Positions 47,504 to 59,508 of a DNA stretch of 64,000 nucleotides are shown in pieces. Under the pieces are notes generated by a model. It saw only the letters and a program-made list of their open reading frames with translations. It searched no databases and was not told the DNA's origin. The position numbers and the translations under genes were made by a program. The stretch's first letter is position 1, and each line of letters opens with the position of its first letter. Where the stretch lies: contig NC_044590.1 in NCBI RefSeq assembly GCF_901933205.1, positions 9,563,501 to 9,627,500 of the forward strand. Reading direction: 5' to 3'. Source of the stretch: Camarhynchus parvulus. Taxonomy: Eukaryota; Chordata; Aves; Passeriformes; Thraupidae.

Positions 47504-50449
47504 CAGTAGATCTCTAGCTGGCGATGGGCTCCCTACTCAGACAGAGGAGTTTGTGGGCTCTCGAACACAGGGACCATTTTTCATAGAGGTTTGCATAGTA
47601 TCCACCAGAAAATGCCTTTTTTTTTTCATTTGTATCTTTATGGTGCCAAAGAGATCAACCACACAAGCATTAGCTTTTGTTCTTTGTGTGGTGATGATGC
47701 TGTGGGGTGGGATGGAACACTCTGTGTTTGGCTTAGGGATGCCCCAAACGCCTGTACTCAGTGACAAGGAGCTCAGGGAATGGGGCAGGACCCCTTCATT
47801 TGCCATTCCTGCTTAATCTGATCCAACAACCAGCTGTAAAATAGTCCCAGTATAAAAGGAAAGGGAAATGTCCCAGCTAGGAGCCCCAGATTTGAGTCTT
47901 GGCTCAGACAACTTTCTTTTCATCCTTATGCAAATCAGACAACTCCTGCTTATTTCATCATGAGGTGGGAGGCAGGGTAAGGCTGACGTAGTCTGCAGCA
48001 CCTCCCAGGAGTATTAGGAAGGTTAATTAGTTAATGTTTCCAAAGTGTGATTATACAAGTGCCAAACAAAACTAACAAGAGGAAAAAATGACATGACAAA
48101 GAAAATAAACAAACATAAAGCCAAATTAAACATAGTTAAGGGAGGTAACTCTATGATATTAAATATGAAATTGTAGAATAAAGATAGAGATTGATGTAAT
48201 TTATATGAACTACAGAATATTGAGTGCAAAACTTCTTGCTGGCTGCACTGTATGACCAGAGAGTCTGATTCTTAAAAGAGAGATTTTAGTTAAGTTTCAG
48301 GCTGCTGTGACAGTGATTTATTTTAATGATACACAATACTTCACTTCACATTTGTGATTTCAAGACCTCTCTAAGTTTATGTAAATTCTAGCTGCTAGGG
48401 CACAAGATAAAATCATGGCTCTTACTTACTTTTTTAGTGTCACATAAATGTGAAAAATTGAAGAGTTGCTCCAGGCCAGCATGCTGCATTTTGACACAGA
48501 GAGAATCTCTGTATCCTGCACACCCTGCTCTGATCAGGGAATATTTGTGTGAGCGTGTAGAGAGGAAGAAACAGAAAGCAAAGGACAAAGCAGCTCACAT
48601 TGTTGGGGATCCAGAAGCAGTGCTCCCTCATTCCCAAGCCATTTCACTATGTGGAACAGCAGGTAAACAGGAGAAAAAAAATCTTAGCAGGCCTTTAAAC
48701 ATATGGAATATTCTCAGTGGGATCCAAACAAGATCAGAATATTTCTCATGAGTCTGTCAGTTGGCAAACTCAGAATCGATCCTCTCTCCATGCAATCCTC
48801 AGGCTGAGATGGGGCTAGCTTGGAGTGAAATTGCACAGTGGAAACATGCCTTGCTCTGCGATTTTGCCTGGTTCTGTAATCAAATTTCACAATAATGAAA
48901 ACTGTAAGTCAAGAAATTGAGGAAATGTCACAAAAAAGACACCCACAAAATAAATATGCACTGAATAAATCCATCCCCATTAACTTGGGAGAAACAGGAA
49001 TAGTGGCTAGCACAGCACGTCTGCCCTCACAGCTGATCACTGAATCATGCTCTGACTTTGAGCACATGGCTGAAATCTTGCTTAGCTTTGGTTTTCTCCT
49101 CCAGGAAACAGAGAGAACAAAGGATGTGTGTGCCAGGCTTGCTCCAAGCAGTGGGTGCTTGGCTGCCCACAGCTCCTGCAGCCCCCAGGCTGAGGGTGAG
49201 GGAGGTGCACTCCCAAGGAGGCTCCTTCAGCACTTCCAAGGCAGCACCACATTCCAGCTGACTGATCCTCACGTCTGGTGACAAAGAATGGCAGCGAGGA
49301 CAACCCCTGTGTGCACCCTGGGCATTGGGAACCTGCTGGCCCCTGGCTGCTGCCGTGCTGTGCTGTTCCTGCTGAGGAGCCCCAGGCCAGCTGTGCCCTG
49401 CAGAGGAGCTGGGAAGGCTCTGCGTGGCAGGAATTTGGCGTTTCTGCTCTCACAGTCATTGCAAGGCAGGGCTGGTGGCTTTAAACACATGTTGGCTGTG
49501 TGGCACTGTGTGTGTCAGGGTGCACGCTGTGGTCTGCACTGCTACCAGTGCCACTGCAGAGCTGAAACCACTCAGGCTCCTCTGGGTTTTGTCCAGAATC
49601 CTTGCAGGTGTGGCTGCAAACTCCAAGGAATGTGTTGAGCTGTGTCAGTCACACCAAGCTTCACCCATGCAAACTGGTTGAGGATGTTGGTGCACTTTTC
49701 ATGCCTGCAAGAGTGTCTCCCTACAATGGGGATGTGGCAGCCCCTGTGTGAGTCTCTCTGCCTTTCCTCAGGGTCAGGGGACAGATATCACTGCTTATCT
49801 GTGGGAAGTGTGTGCTACACAAACTAAAAATGAGTGTGGCACAAAATGAAAACTCTGTACCCCTGTGAAGCCAATCTTTCTGCTACCACAGGGAATCCTT
49901 CAGAGAATCCTGCTCAGATTTATTCCATATGCCCTGAAACCTCGTGCCCCACCTCTATGATGTTCATTGTCCCCCAAAGGGAAATTTCCTCCGGTTGTTT
50001 TTTATTGCCCGGAAGTGACATTTATTCCAACACACATTTAACCCCTTTCATGCTGTACTCAAATTAACACGCTTTTCCTCCTCCAATCCATGAACTTCCA
50101 GTGCATCAAGCTGAAGGCTTTTAATTCATTCTACATCCCATAAAAGCTGTTCTTAATGGCTTTTTTTTTTAACCTGAGCAGTCCTATTGATGCTATTCCA
50201 AGGGTCTCCATGTGACAGAAGCCAAAGAAATTGCAGGGCAGGCCAGGTTAAAGTAGGTTCTACTGAGTTAATTTTGATTAAGAACACTTCTGAATTTGGC
50301 CCATTTCTTTTTTCTAACATACGTATCTTCTACACCTGGTAGCAACACTCAAAGCACCCTGCAAAGGAGGAGAGAGGAAGGGGAAAGAAAATGTGATTAT
50401 GAAACATCAGAGTAGATCTGATCATGTCAAATTCCTCAGGAGAAAAAGA
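47504..50449. other. Non-coding stretch, nothing recognised
   Basis: No genes or mobile elements are recognised. A 128-codon plus frame (48895-49281) overlaps a 125-codon minus frame (49082-49459) in GC-richer DNA. Neither resembles a known protein. Confidence 0.5.
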
Positions 50450-51070
50450 CAGAGAAAAAAATTACCAGCACGCAGTGCTTGAAGTCAATAAATGGAATTT
50501 ACCCAATTCAACAGAGGCATCAGGGAAATCACTCTTGATTTGTCTTTGATAGGTTGACAAAATCTCTGTTAAAGTTGTTTTAATGCGTCTGTAACTAGGC
50601 TTCCAAGTACATTGAACCCGGGCCAGATTTCAGCTTAATAGGACCAGCCCTCCACGTCAATCAAATTTGTAGCTGGTGAGAAAAATGAACCTTTTTTTGT
50701 GCCCCTTGTTCTCGAGTTGGGCAAAGAGCCCAAAAGTGTCTGAGGTTTTACTTTGCCAAGCTTCTGAAGGAAAATTTACTTACAGGAATGAAAATGCCTG
50801 ATGGCTGTCTGCAGCACAATGAAACGAGTCAGGCCAAAAACTGCCCCCAGACGTTTCCTTGTGGCATCTGTTGGAGTCAGCAGTGCCATCATGTAGGTGA
50901 GCTGAGGGCAGAATTTAGCTTGTTGATAATGGAATTAGGCATTATGAAATGAAGGTATGTTCTGCTCTCCGTGTCGGCAACATTAATGAATTAATTTGCT
51001 GCTTAATTAATATACAAAGCCACAGAGTGCTGTTGGCAAATTAACTGTCAGCAAGGCATGTTGCTCCAAG
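50450..51070. promoter_or_regulatory. Enhancer-like block rich in TAAT cores (inferred)
   Basis: The 3' third holds a dense run of homeodomain cores: CATTAATGAATTAATTTGC, then the palindrome TTAATTAA (51003-51010). Upstream are CTTTGATAGGTTGAC and ACGTCAATCAAATTTG. There is no frame of note and no repeat signature. The pattern is typical of conserved developmental enhancers. Conservation was not tested. Confidence 0.35.
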
Positions 51071-51223
51071 GGTGACTGGGTATTTCTTTTTTCTTCACCC
51101 TGCTTGTGTCAGGGGCAGAGATCACGTTAGGTGCTGAGTCATGGAGTTATAATGGGAACTACTGGGACCTGAGCTCCTTGGAAAAAGCTGCTCGTGTCCC
51201 CTCCATCTCTGGATGCAGGAGAC

Positions 51224-51279
51224 AAAGGTCAGAACCCCACCCAAAGGTCACAACTCCATCCACCTTCTGACAAAGGTCA
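51224..51279 (+). promoter_or_regulatory. Three AAAGGTCA nuclear-receptor-type half-sites
   Basis: AAAGGTCA occurs at 51224-51231, 51243-51250 and 51272-51279, all on the plus strand, with start-to-start spacing of 19 and 29 bp. Surrounding words (CTCCATCCA) also repeat, so the cluster may have arisen by local duplication. Extended AGGTCA half-sites are bound by monomeric orphan receptors such as ROR, ERR and NR5A families. Binding here is speculative. Confidence 0.4.
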
Positions 51280-54200
51280 GAGCTCCATCCAACGTGAGGC
51301 ACTGCAGAAGAATTTCTGCTTCTTTTTAATCCTGCAGTGACAGGCACCACCCCCTCACCCTCACTTGCTTTGTAGTTGAGAAACAAGATTATTTATATTA
51401 AAAAAGGCTAAATATATTAGAACTCAGTGCCATAGGTGTAAAGAAGAGCTGAAAATCTAGCTGCAACGGTATTATGTGAACCTGTGTCTGACTTTCCCCC
51501 AAATCTGGTCAGAATTTTTAAAAGGGGTCTGGATTCACAGCAAAGCAGAATCCTGAGTGCTTGCTGTTTTAACATAGCTGATATTTCTCATCTCAGTAAA
51601 GTGAAATGCATGCTTGGGCTTTCTTGAAGTGCTTGAACTTCTGAACAGACTGACAATGAGCACAAAACACCAGAAAATCAGGGAGCTGTGCCATTCCAAT
51701 TCACCTCAGGAGTGAGCTGAGGACTCAGCTTCCCCTCTGACCATGCTTTTTGTTGCAAGCTCAGGGTACACCACAGCTTCAAGTAAGACCCCAGCTTTTC
51801 AGTATATTTACACAGAAATCACATAGAAACAGCAAAAACTTTGGTCAAAAATGAGCTCTGGTGCACTTGAAAGGCTTTGTGAATCATCTCTGCAAAGAGT
51901 TGCACATTCATAAATCAAAGCTGAAACCTGGCAGGGTGCAGTGGGTTGGTTACTCACTGCACCCAGGGCTCTGCACCCAATCCAAGCCTCACTGGGAGCT
52001 CTTCTGTGCATTCCTCTAGGCTTTGGGCAGATGCTGGATTGACAGCATGGGATCTCTTTTCCATGCATGATAGAGGTACTATCCATCCCTAGAGGTACTA
52101 AGGAGAGGAGACATTTGTTTACAAGGAATGCTGCATCTGAGAGCAAGGAGAAGACATGATTACAGAGAAAAACATGCACCAAATGTTTTGCAAATCTGAT
52201 TTTCTATCAGAAAAGTAATTTCACAACTATGTAAATACATAGTTATTCTGTGAAAAAAAAAATTAAAAGCTCTGTCTTGCTACTTGCTCAAGAGGCTCCT
52301 TTGCAGTGATGAAGAACAGCTGCCACCATTCAGAGCAGACTCCAGTGTGCATTTGCACTGTGCTCTCCCAAACCCATGGGGACATGGGGTGGAGGACCTT
52401 GGTTTGTTGACTGGGGGAGGGATTGCTACAGGATAAATTGGGTGGTGAGAGCTCAGGGAGAGCTCTGATCCATTGTGCACTCTGCCTATGGCCTGATGCC
52501 TCTGTTGGAGCTATGAGTGATCAATGACAGAGCCTCCCCACATTTCCAAAGTTATCTTCATGGACCTTCTCCATTCCACATGCAAAAGAAAGATTATTCT
52601 CTTTCACAGTAAATCTTCAGATAAAGCAGAGTCTACTGTCCATTAAGAAGGATCCTGTATTTCACAGAACAGTAAAGCTGAATTTGATTAGCAGCTTAGC
52701 AGGAAAAGCAGAGTCACAAACAAGTGGACCTTAAACCAACTGGTATCTTTGTATTGACTTCAGAGGGCTCTGGGCAGCACCTAAGGTATAAAGATATGAA
52801 TTTTGTTACCTCTTTGGCGTTAAAACATGGCATGAGTTTCTGACTACAAGAGAAATGAACGAACTGAAATAAAACTCTACAAACCAAAAAGAATTGAGAG
52901 CTAATGAATTGTTTCCAGTGAATGAAAATACAAATTATAGGAGAGCTATCCAAGCTGCTACATCTGAAATGCCTTTCTGCTCTCATTACTTGTGTCCCCA
53001 CTTTGACAGCAGTTATCACTAAAAAGGATCTGCTTCAGGTCACAGCTGCTATCAGCAGGACACTTTTTAGCCATACCTGCTTGACAGACCTCCAAAACTG
53101 TAAGGGATTTGCTGTAGGGTTGGTGATCTGAGTTTTTAAAATGTAATCATAATTGTTTTTCTGTATCAGTGTCTTAGTTATGCAGAACTGTAGCTTTTGC
53201 ATTTCAAATCACGGCGAAAGTTTATTCCTAGCATGCAAAAATGAAAATAATCTTGGTAATCAGAAGCTTATCAAAAGGCAGATAGCGACTGTGCATTTGA
53301 TTCATGTGCCCAGACAATAGACATTGTGTTTTAGAGCTGCACTGCTCTGAATGTAACATCTGCTGGCGTGCCTGGCTGAACTGTGCTCCTGCACCACATC
53401 CCTGCTGCTCCCCTCCTGCCCTGGGCTGGCACCTGTGGGCTCCTCTAAGCCTGGAAAAAGGAGGATGGAACCATGTAATTCCACACCCAGTGTTAAGAGC
53501 CCACCTCAGGCAGGATCCTACCTTTTGTGTGAAGTGGTTGGAGCTGTTTTAGCTCAAAGCTTCTCAGCAGGGGGAAAGAAGCAGAGAAGAGAGAGATAAT
53601 ATGGAGCATTTGGGTGGTTGAGAAGTGTAGAAGATGATTCTCCACAAGTGTGGTCTGTTTTGAAAAAGCTTTGAAAAAGCTCAGTGTAGGCATCTCTAGG
53701 ATCCCTGTGAAGAAGAGAGAGGAGCAGTAAGTGGAAGAAATGGGCAGCAACAAACCAGTTTTAAAATCCTAACAAAGGCTTCCCTATGAAAAGCCAGAAG
53801 CTTTTATTTTTCATAGTTTCTTGAAAAACAGTTAGGAATCAGGCAAAAAAAAAAAATCTGTTCTGGATCACTCAGCCACAAGGTACCACCGATTCCTACC
53901 ATCAATGCACGCTGGTGTCAAAGCCAGTTTGTCAATCCACCACTATTGACTCACTCACTTTGAGAGACAAATAAAAAATGCCCAGTGAAACCTTCCAGTC
54001 TTCTGCTTGTCTGGGCTATTAGCAGCTCCAGAGCTAATGATGGGTGAACCTCCTAAGGTCTGAGATGTCAATGGGAGTTAAATGTTTGGATCAAAGACAT
54101 GATATGACCCAGATAAACTTAAGGCAGAAAGGTAGATCAAAATATGGGTCAGGGAGTCGTTAGTGTTTCTTTAAAGATGATAGAGGAATGGTTTTTAACA

Positions 54201-55192
54201 CTTCCGAGGAGTTTTGTTGATGTTCTTATGCGCACTCTTTGTTTAAAAAAATAAATACATTTTTCATGCCTTCAAAATTCCAAGCTGCAGAAAATTTCCT
54301 CTTGTGATGAGAAGCATTCAAAACAAAAACATGTGGCCTGATTTGTCTTTTATAGAAATCAAAGGCTGTATTCTAAAGAGACTTCCTTTACCACACAAAT
54401 GTAGCAGATGTTCTTTAAGATTATAGCTGCACAAGCAATCTACAGTTTGAATCTCAGAAGCATTTAAAGTTTTTTTTTAGAGAAAGAGTTTTTGTGTTAC
54501 GCTGTGATAAACTGCAAGTGGGTGTGAAAGGGATTGTTTAAGACAGGTAATTAAGGTGACAGTGTACAGTAAATTTGGCCAGCATTGTTTTCATTCAGGA
54601 AAATAACGTTAAAAATGATCAGACCATCCCAGCCTTGTGTTTCACTATTGGGTTAATTAAAACACATTTTCAATGCCAAAGGTGAAGAGATTAGATCTAT
54701 GGTAAAAGCAGCCCAACAACACAATTCCGCCAAAGTGTGCATTTGCATTGTTAATATTGTTGATTATTGTTAGTAGGATGTGATGCTGTTTCCACTGTTG
54801 CTGTCCCAGTGAAGCCCTCGTGTGTGCACTGGAGCCCAGGGCTGGGCTGGAGACCTGGCTGATCCTGTGGAGGGGCACCAAGAGCATTTGTCAGTGCGCT
54901 CCAAGTTGCTTGGTCAAGCTTGAAGCAGAAATGTCAGGGCTTAATCCTGCTTTCTTATCCATAATGTTCTTTTCCCTGACTGTGAAATCCCCTGAACAAC
55001 TGAGTGACCATCTCAGGGGGCTTTGAATCCTGAGAGTTCAAGGGGTCAACAGGGGGACACTGCTCTGACAGTGTTAAAAAATTGGCTCCTGAAGTAGACT
55101 GAAATGGGAAATGAGGACATAAAGCATTTTGTCTGCAGCCTTTTTATTAGCTCTAAAGGGTACTGGTCACTGTATATTCTAGTGAGATTGCT
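51280..55192. other. Non-coding stretch, nothing recognised
   Basis: About 3.9 kb of AT-leaning unique-looking DNA. No gene, RNA or mobile element is recognised. An A12-type run near 53845 and a T-run near 54469 are simple. Confidence 0.55.
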
Positions 55193-55250
55193 AAAAATAA
55201 ATGAATAAATAAATAAATAAATAAATAAATAAAATTATAAATAAATAAAC
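55193..55250. repeat. (AAAT)n microsatellite, interrupted
   Basis: About 13 copies of AAAT/ATAA with interruptions (ATGAATAAAT at the left, AAAATTATAAATAAAT at the right). The interruptions suggest an older, more stable repeat than the ATCC array. Confidence 0.93.
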
Positions 55251-56250
55251 AGGCAGGAAAAGAAGAGGCCTGAAAAGACAGACCATGCAAAGGGGAAGCC
55301 CTAAGAGGCTGGGAGTGTTTCAACACCCCAAACACTGCAGCAATCAGCTGCATGGGCTGCTGCTGGGTGGTAACACAGAGCAAATTCAGCCAGGGAGCAT
55401 CAACCCCGCTGTGCTCACTGTTTCACGTTCCTGGGGCACAGGGACAGTCCTGGCTGTTTGTTTTAACATCACCATCAACTCCAGCCTCGACAGAAAAAAA
55501 CCTGCTTGGTCACTAGCAGGGGAGGTGGAGAACACCAGGCTTTGAGAGACTTTAAACCAGAATTAGATATCACAGCTTTGGCTCTCTCAGTAAATGTGAG
55601 AGTATTGCTGGCAGGAAAAAACCACTCTGTCATTCCAGGATGGCTCTCCCATCACAGCAGTCTTTTATTGATTTTTGTGAACCATTAACCCACTCTTTTC
55701 AGGAATTCAGTAACAGATGTTGGTGTGGGTTGGTCCTGGTGAGACCTGATGAGGAAGGCAATGCCTTGCTCAGGGCTCAGTGCAGTGTGAGCCAGCACTT
55801 CCAGGAGTGATCCATCCCACCTCCTGTGGTGGGCTGTGAGCTGGGATCTCCTCTGTGTCCCTTGGGAAGCTCTTCCTTATCTCTCTGCAAAGCCACCCTA
55901 ATTTTTCATCTGACATATCTCTACTTTTTTATAGAAACTTATAGATGTAGTGTTACTTTCCTATTTAGGAAGAGTTAATCACAACCTATTTACTGGACAA
56001 GAGGAATGCAATAAGGAGAAGAGGGAGGAGTGCATGAGGGAAGGCAAATGTGGGCTTTAAACCTGTTTTTTTGGTGACAAGCCACTCATGTTGTCTGGCG
56101 GAAGTGTAACTTTTGTGTTTTGCTTCCCTCAGTGTTGGGCAATCCATCCTGAACACACTGCAAACATATTCTTGGCTGGGTTTGCACTCTCACTGCTTTT
56201 CTGATCCTCGTGGTTATATATGAATGGTATCTTTGCACAGATGAGTCTCT
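55251..56250. other. Non-coding stretch, nothing recognised
   Basis: No coding, RNA or transposon signal is seen. A T-run lies near 56067. Confidence 0.55.
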
Positions 56251-56285
56251 ATTTGTTTGTTTGTTTGTTTGTTTGTTTGTTTTTT
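56251..56285. repeat. (GTTT)n microsatellite
   Basis: About eight uninterrupted copies of the tetramer TTTG, ending in a T-run. The plus-strand frame through it (Phe, Val, Cys, Leu repeats) is artefactual. Confidence 0.93.
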
Positions 56286-56700
56286 GGGCAGGATAACAGC
56301 AGATTAATCTGCAAACCAGGGGCAGGTTTCCCAGTGCAGGGTGTCAGGCCCAGGGAGGAAGGGAGAAGTGGAGGGCAGGGGCAGGGAAGCAAAGGACATT
56401 GTCACTTCCCCATTAGTGCCAGCACTTCTGACATTTGCTCTGGGAGCAGCTGTGTGACTGCCCTGTGTCCTCTCCTCAGCAGCAGAGTTTTAACCCAGCT
56501 CTAAAAATATAGGGAACACATTTTGTCAAAATGAGGAAACTTCTCGTGTTGGAAGCATATGTGAAAACACAAGATGGTTTTCTGCACCAAAAAAAGCATT
56601 GGTAGCACAACTTTCTGTGTGTGCTGATGCTCGGGGACGGTGTGCTTCGGAAAAGAAACATTTGGGTTAATTAACCTTTTTTTTTTATTTTTCCCCCCAG

Positions 56701-56914
56701 CAAGGATGGAAGTTTTGTCACTTCTGAAATGATCACATTTATGGAACTACCAAGTGGTGGGAGATACCACCCAGGGGAAATTGTTTATTTCCCTTATGAT
56801 TGCTCCAGAGTACAAGGTGGCACCATTTTGGGAATGTCAAGAGCAGGGCTAATTTTTATGAACTCCAGAATTCTAATTGCAATGCATCAGTACCAGTACA
56901 TGATCCCCTATTAG
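56701..56914 (+). other. Acceptor-preceded open block, candidate terminal exon
   Basis: A textbook polypyrimidine tract and acceptor (TTTTTATTTTTCCCCCCAG, ending 56700) is followed by a frame open for about 70 codons, read as KDGSFVTSEM... and ending ...YQYMIPY before a TAG. No donor follows, so it would be a last exon. No protein family is recognised, and no polyadenylation signal is placed convincingly downstream. A chance T/C tract is the alternative. Confidence 0.2.
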
Positions 56915-59437
56915 ATGCTTTTTCTCTGAAGACTGGAGAGGACCACCATTATGATCACAAAATGTCCAGCTACTGGGTAACGTCCCAAATTCTGCTTTCC
57001 TTTACACCAATTAGAGCAATTTCACCTCCCAGGCTTGTTGGGTTGTCTCCTGTAGCTGTCATGTGGACACATCCATATTTTCCACTGGTTGCAGGACAGG
57101 TTGCACCACAGGCCACCACATTATCAATTCTTGGTAATGAATTTATCAAGACTGGGCCAAGATGATGAGGTTTCTTGTCTGCCTTTGAGCCAATGACAGC
57201 TGCTCTTGGTTCCAGGACTTGGTTTTCTCTCTGTTCTCATTCACTTATATGAGGCTATAAGCTGTGGCCCTGAATTATGAGAAAATACCTAAAAATGAGC
57301 CATGGCCCCATCCAAATCAGACACCTTCCCAGTGGCTCATTGTTCACACACTGTTAAATGTGGGAGGAAGGTTTGTCACCATGCTGGCAGAGCTGAACTG
57401 TCTGGAGCTGACACTCACTAAAAGACATCTCCATTAACTCAGGCCAGCAAGAGTCCCTGCCCTATTTAATTCAGGCTTCCTCACTCTTTAAATGAGATAT
57501 TTACTGGAAGACTGTACAGCACTGCTTGCAGGATGCTGAGCGCAGAGAAACAGGGGAAGAGAGAAAATGGAAATGGGAAAGGAGACAGAAAGACTCTTGC
57601 TGGTGGTGATCAGGGGGTGGTTAAGAGTAAAAAAACAAAATCCTTTGTATCATCTGTACTTTCCCCACAAATCTCTATAGACACGATATCAGAAAGTGTC
57701 CAAAATAAACAGAAATTATCTAGTCAAGTAAATCCCAAGAGAAAGTAGGATTTAGAAAGTTAATATTGTGCATGTTAAAGATCTGACCTATTGCTTTTCC
57801 CCTGGTGAGCAAAAAAAGCCTCAGGATGCTGATGATGAGGCTGAGAAATAGAGTTATAATTTCAGTGAGAGTGGAAACAATTTTGACCCTGGTGGATTCT
57901 TTAAAATAAATCTCAATGGTACCAGAAAAGACCAGTAAGGATTGCTGGAGATGGGTAATATATTTCCTTGGGTTTTTCCAGATTTGTGCCCCATTCTTTC
58001 ACTCCAAGAACCACCCCTAAGGATGAGCAAGCAGAACCAGGGCATCTCCCTCCTAAATTTAAATATCTTGTTGAGGTTCTTAAGGTCTGCTGGTTTTTTC
58101 AGCCTCCTATTTTAATCAGGAGAGAGACCAGACTTGGGAAATGCAATCCACCTGGGATAGTTTATTTTTCTCCACTGACCAGAGAAAGGATCCAGACTGC
58201 TGATGTCACTAAACCAGGTAAAATGAGTCTGGATAAAAACGAGCAGCAACAGCCCAAAACCTGTAACTTTTTGCTAGGAAAATATTTTAAAAGTGTGTGA
58301 AAATTCATTACAAATTCTGCTTGTATTCTCAACTACTTCTATTAGTTTCCCAGGAATACTGTAGCAAATTATTTTAATGAGAGGGAAGTCATGGGAACAT
58401 CTGGGGTTTTTATTGAAAGCAGGAGAATTCTATATGGCTTGAAAGAAAGACTGAATAATTTTCTAGGAGATAAAGCTTTGTCAAATGTACTCATACATCA
58501 AAGTATGGAGGAAAAGAACTGCCTGAAACCTCTGGTTTGTGCTGCTCAAGGACATGGAATGAGTGAACTATCATCTCTTCTGGATTGAAGCCTATCAACT
58601 GAAATCAAATTCTGAATTCTCACCTTCAAATATAATAATTCATAAATCTAAAACTCTTCTAATCAATGGACCAAAAAAAAATCATGATATCATCAACAAG
58701 GTCTTGTCAAAATAACATAGATTACAAATAATTGCTATGAAGTGTTGAAGAAATTTCTTTTTTCACAAAGCATCTGCATGCAGCAAGTGTTCTGAATGGC
58801 ATCATAATCTGAGGACAATTTATGAAACAGATAAAGCAGTAAAATTCATTGATCACGTTCTGTACTTTGCATTGTCAGAGGTTGGCAAGAAGCTCCAAAA
58901 GCTCCTGCTCACAGCTGTGAACAGGGGTCAGCAATGGTTTTTCATCTCTCCTGACTGGAGAGGGTTAACAGGAACTTTGCAGCTGATGGCAGCCTGACCT
59001 TTCCTGAGGGACTGATTGCCTTGGAAAGAGGAGGGTGACAAAACCTTGCACCATGGCTCTCCTGGGGCCGTGTTTGGGTCAGCCTTGAGCAAGGGAAGGG
59101 CAGCAGCTCTGTCCTGGCTGTGCAGTCAACCCTGCTGTGCACCAGTGACCCTGGGACAGCAAACCCCCAAAGAGGAATCAGTTACCAGGCACTGCTCAGA
59201 AAACTCCTGTGCACCCCCTGTGCCAGCCCAGCTTTGTGTTCCATGTGGGGAAGGGCTTTTGAGGGGCAGCAAGTCAGTGGCAGGTTTCTGTTTGAGTATG
59301 CTTGCTGAGGACATTGTATAGCACAAGCCTACACGTTGTTCCTCAATTAATTTTCCATTTACATCCCCCTGCACCTGACACATTCTGTTTGCATTGGGAA
59401 TTAATATTTGCAAGACTAATGGAACCATCTTGGGCAT
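56915..59437. other. Non-coding stretch, nothing firm
   Basis: AT-leaning DNA. A 110-codon plus frame (57968-58300) and a 121-codon plus frame (56800-57165) are unrecognised. No RNA gene or mobile element is visible. Confidence 0.5.
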
Positions 59438-59477
59438 GAAGGAAGAGAAAAAAAGAGGAAAAAAGGGGGGAGAGAGA
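59438..59477. repeat. 40-nt pure polypurine tract
   Basis: An uninterrupted run of A and G (including AAAAGGGGGGAGAGAGA) occupies 59438-59477, and a largely purine stretch continues to 59508. Such tracts can form triplex-type structures. No adjacent retroelement is seen that would make it a retroviral polypurine tract. Confidence 0.85.
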
Positions 59478-59508
59478 CCTCAGGGGAGGTAGAGAAAGAG
59501 ATTGAGAG

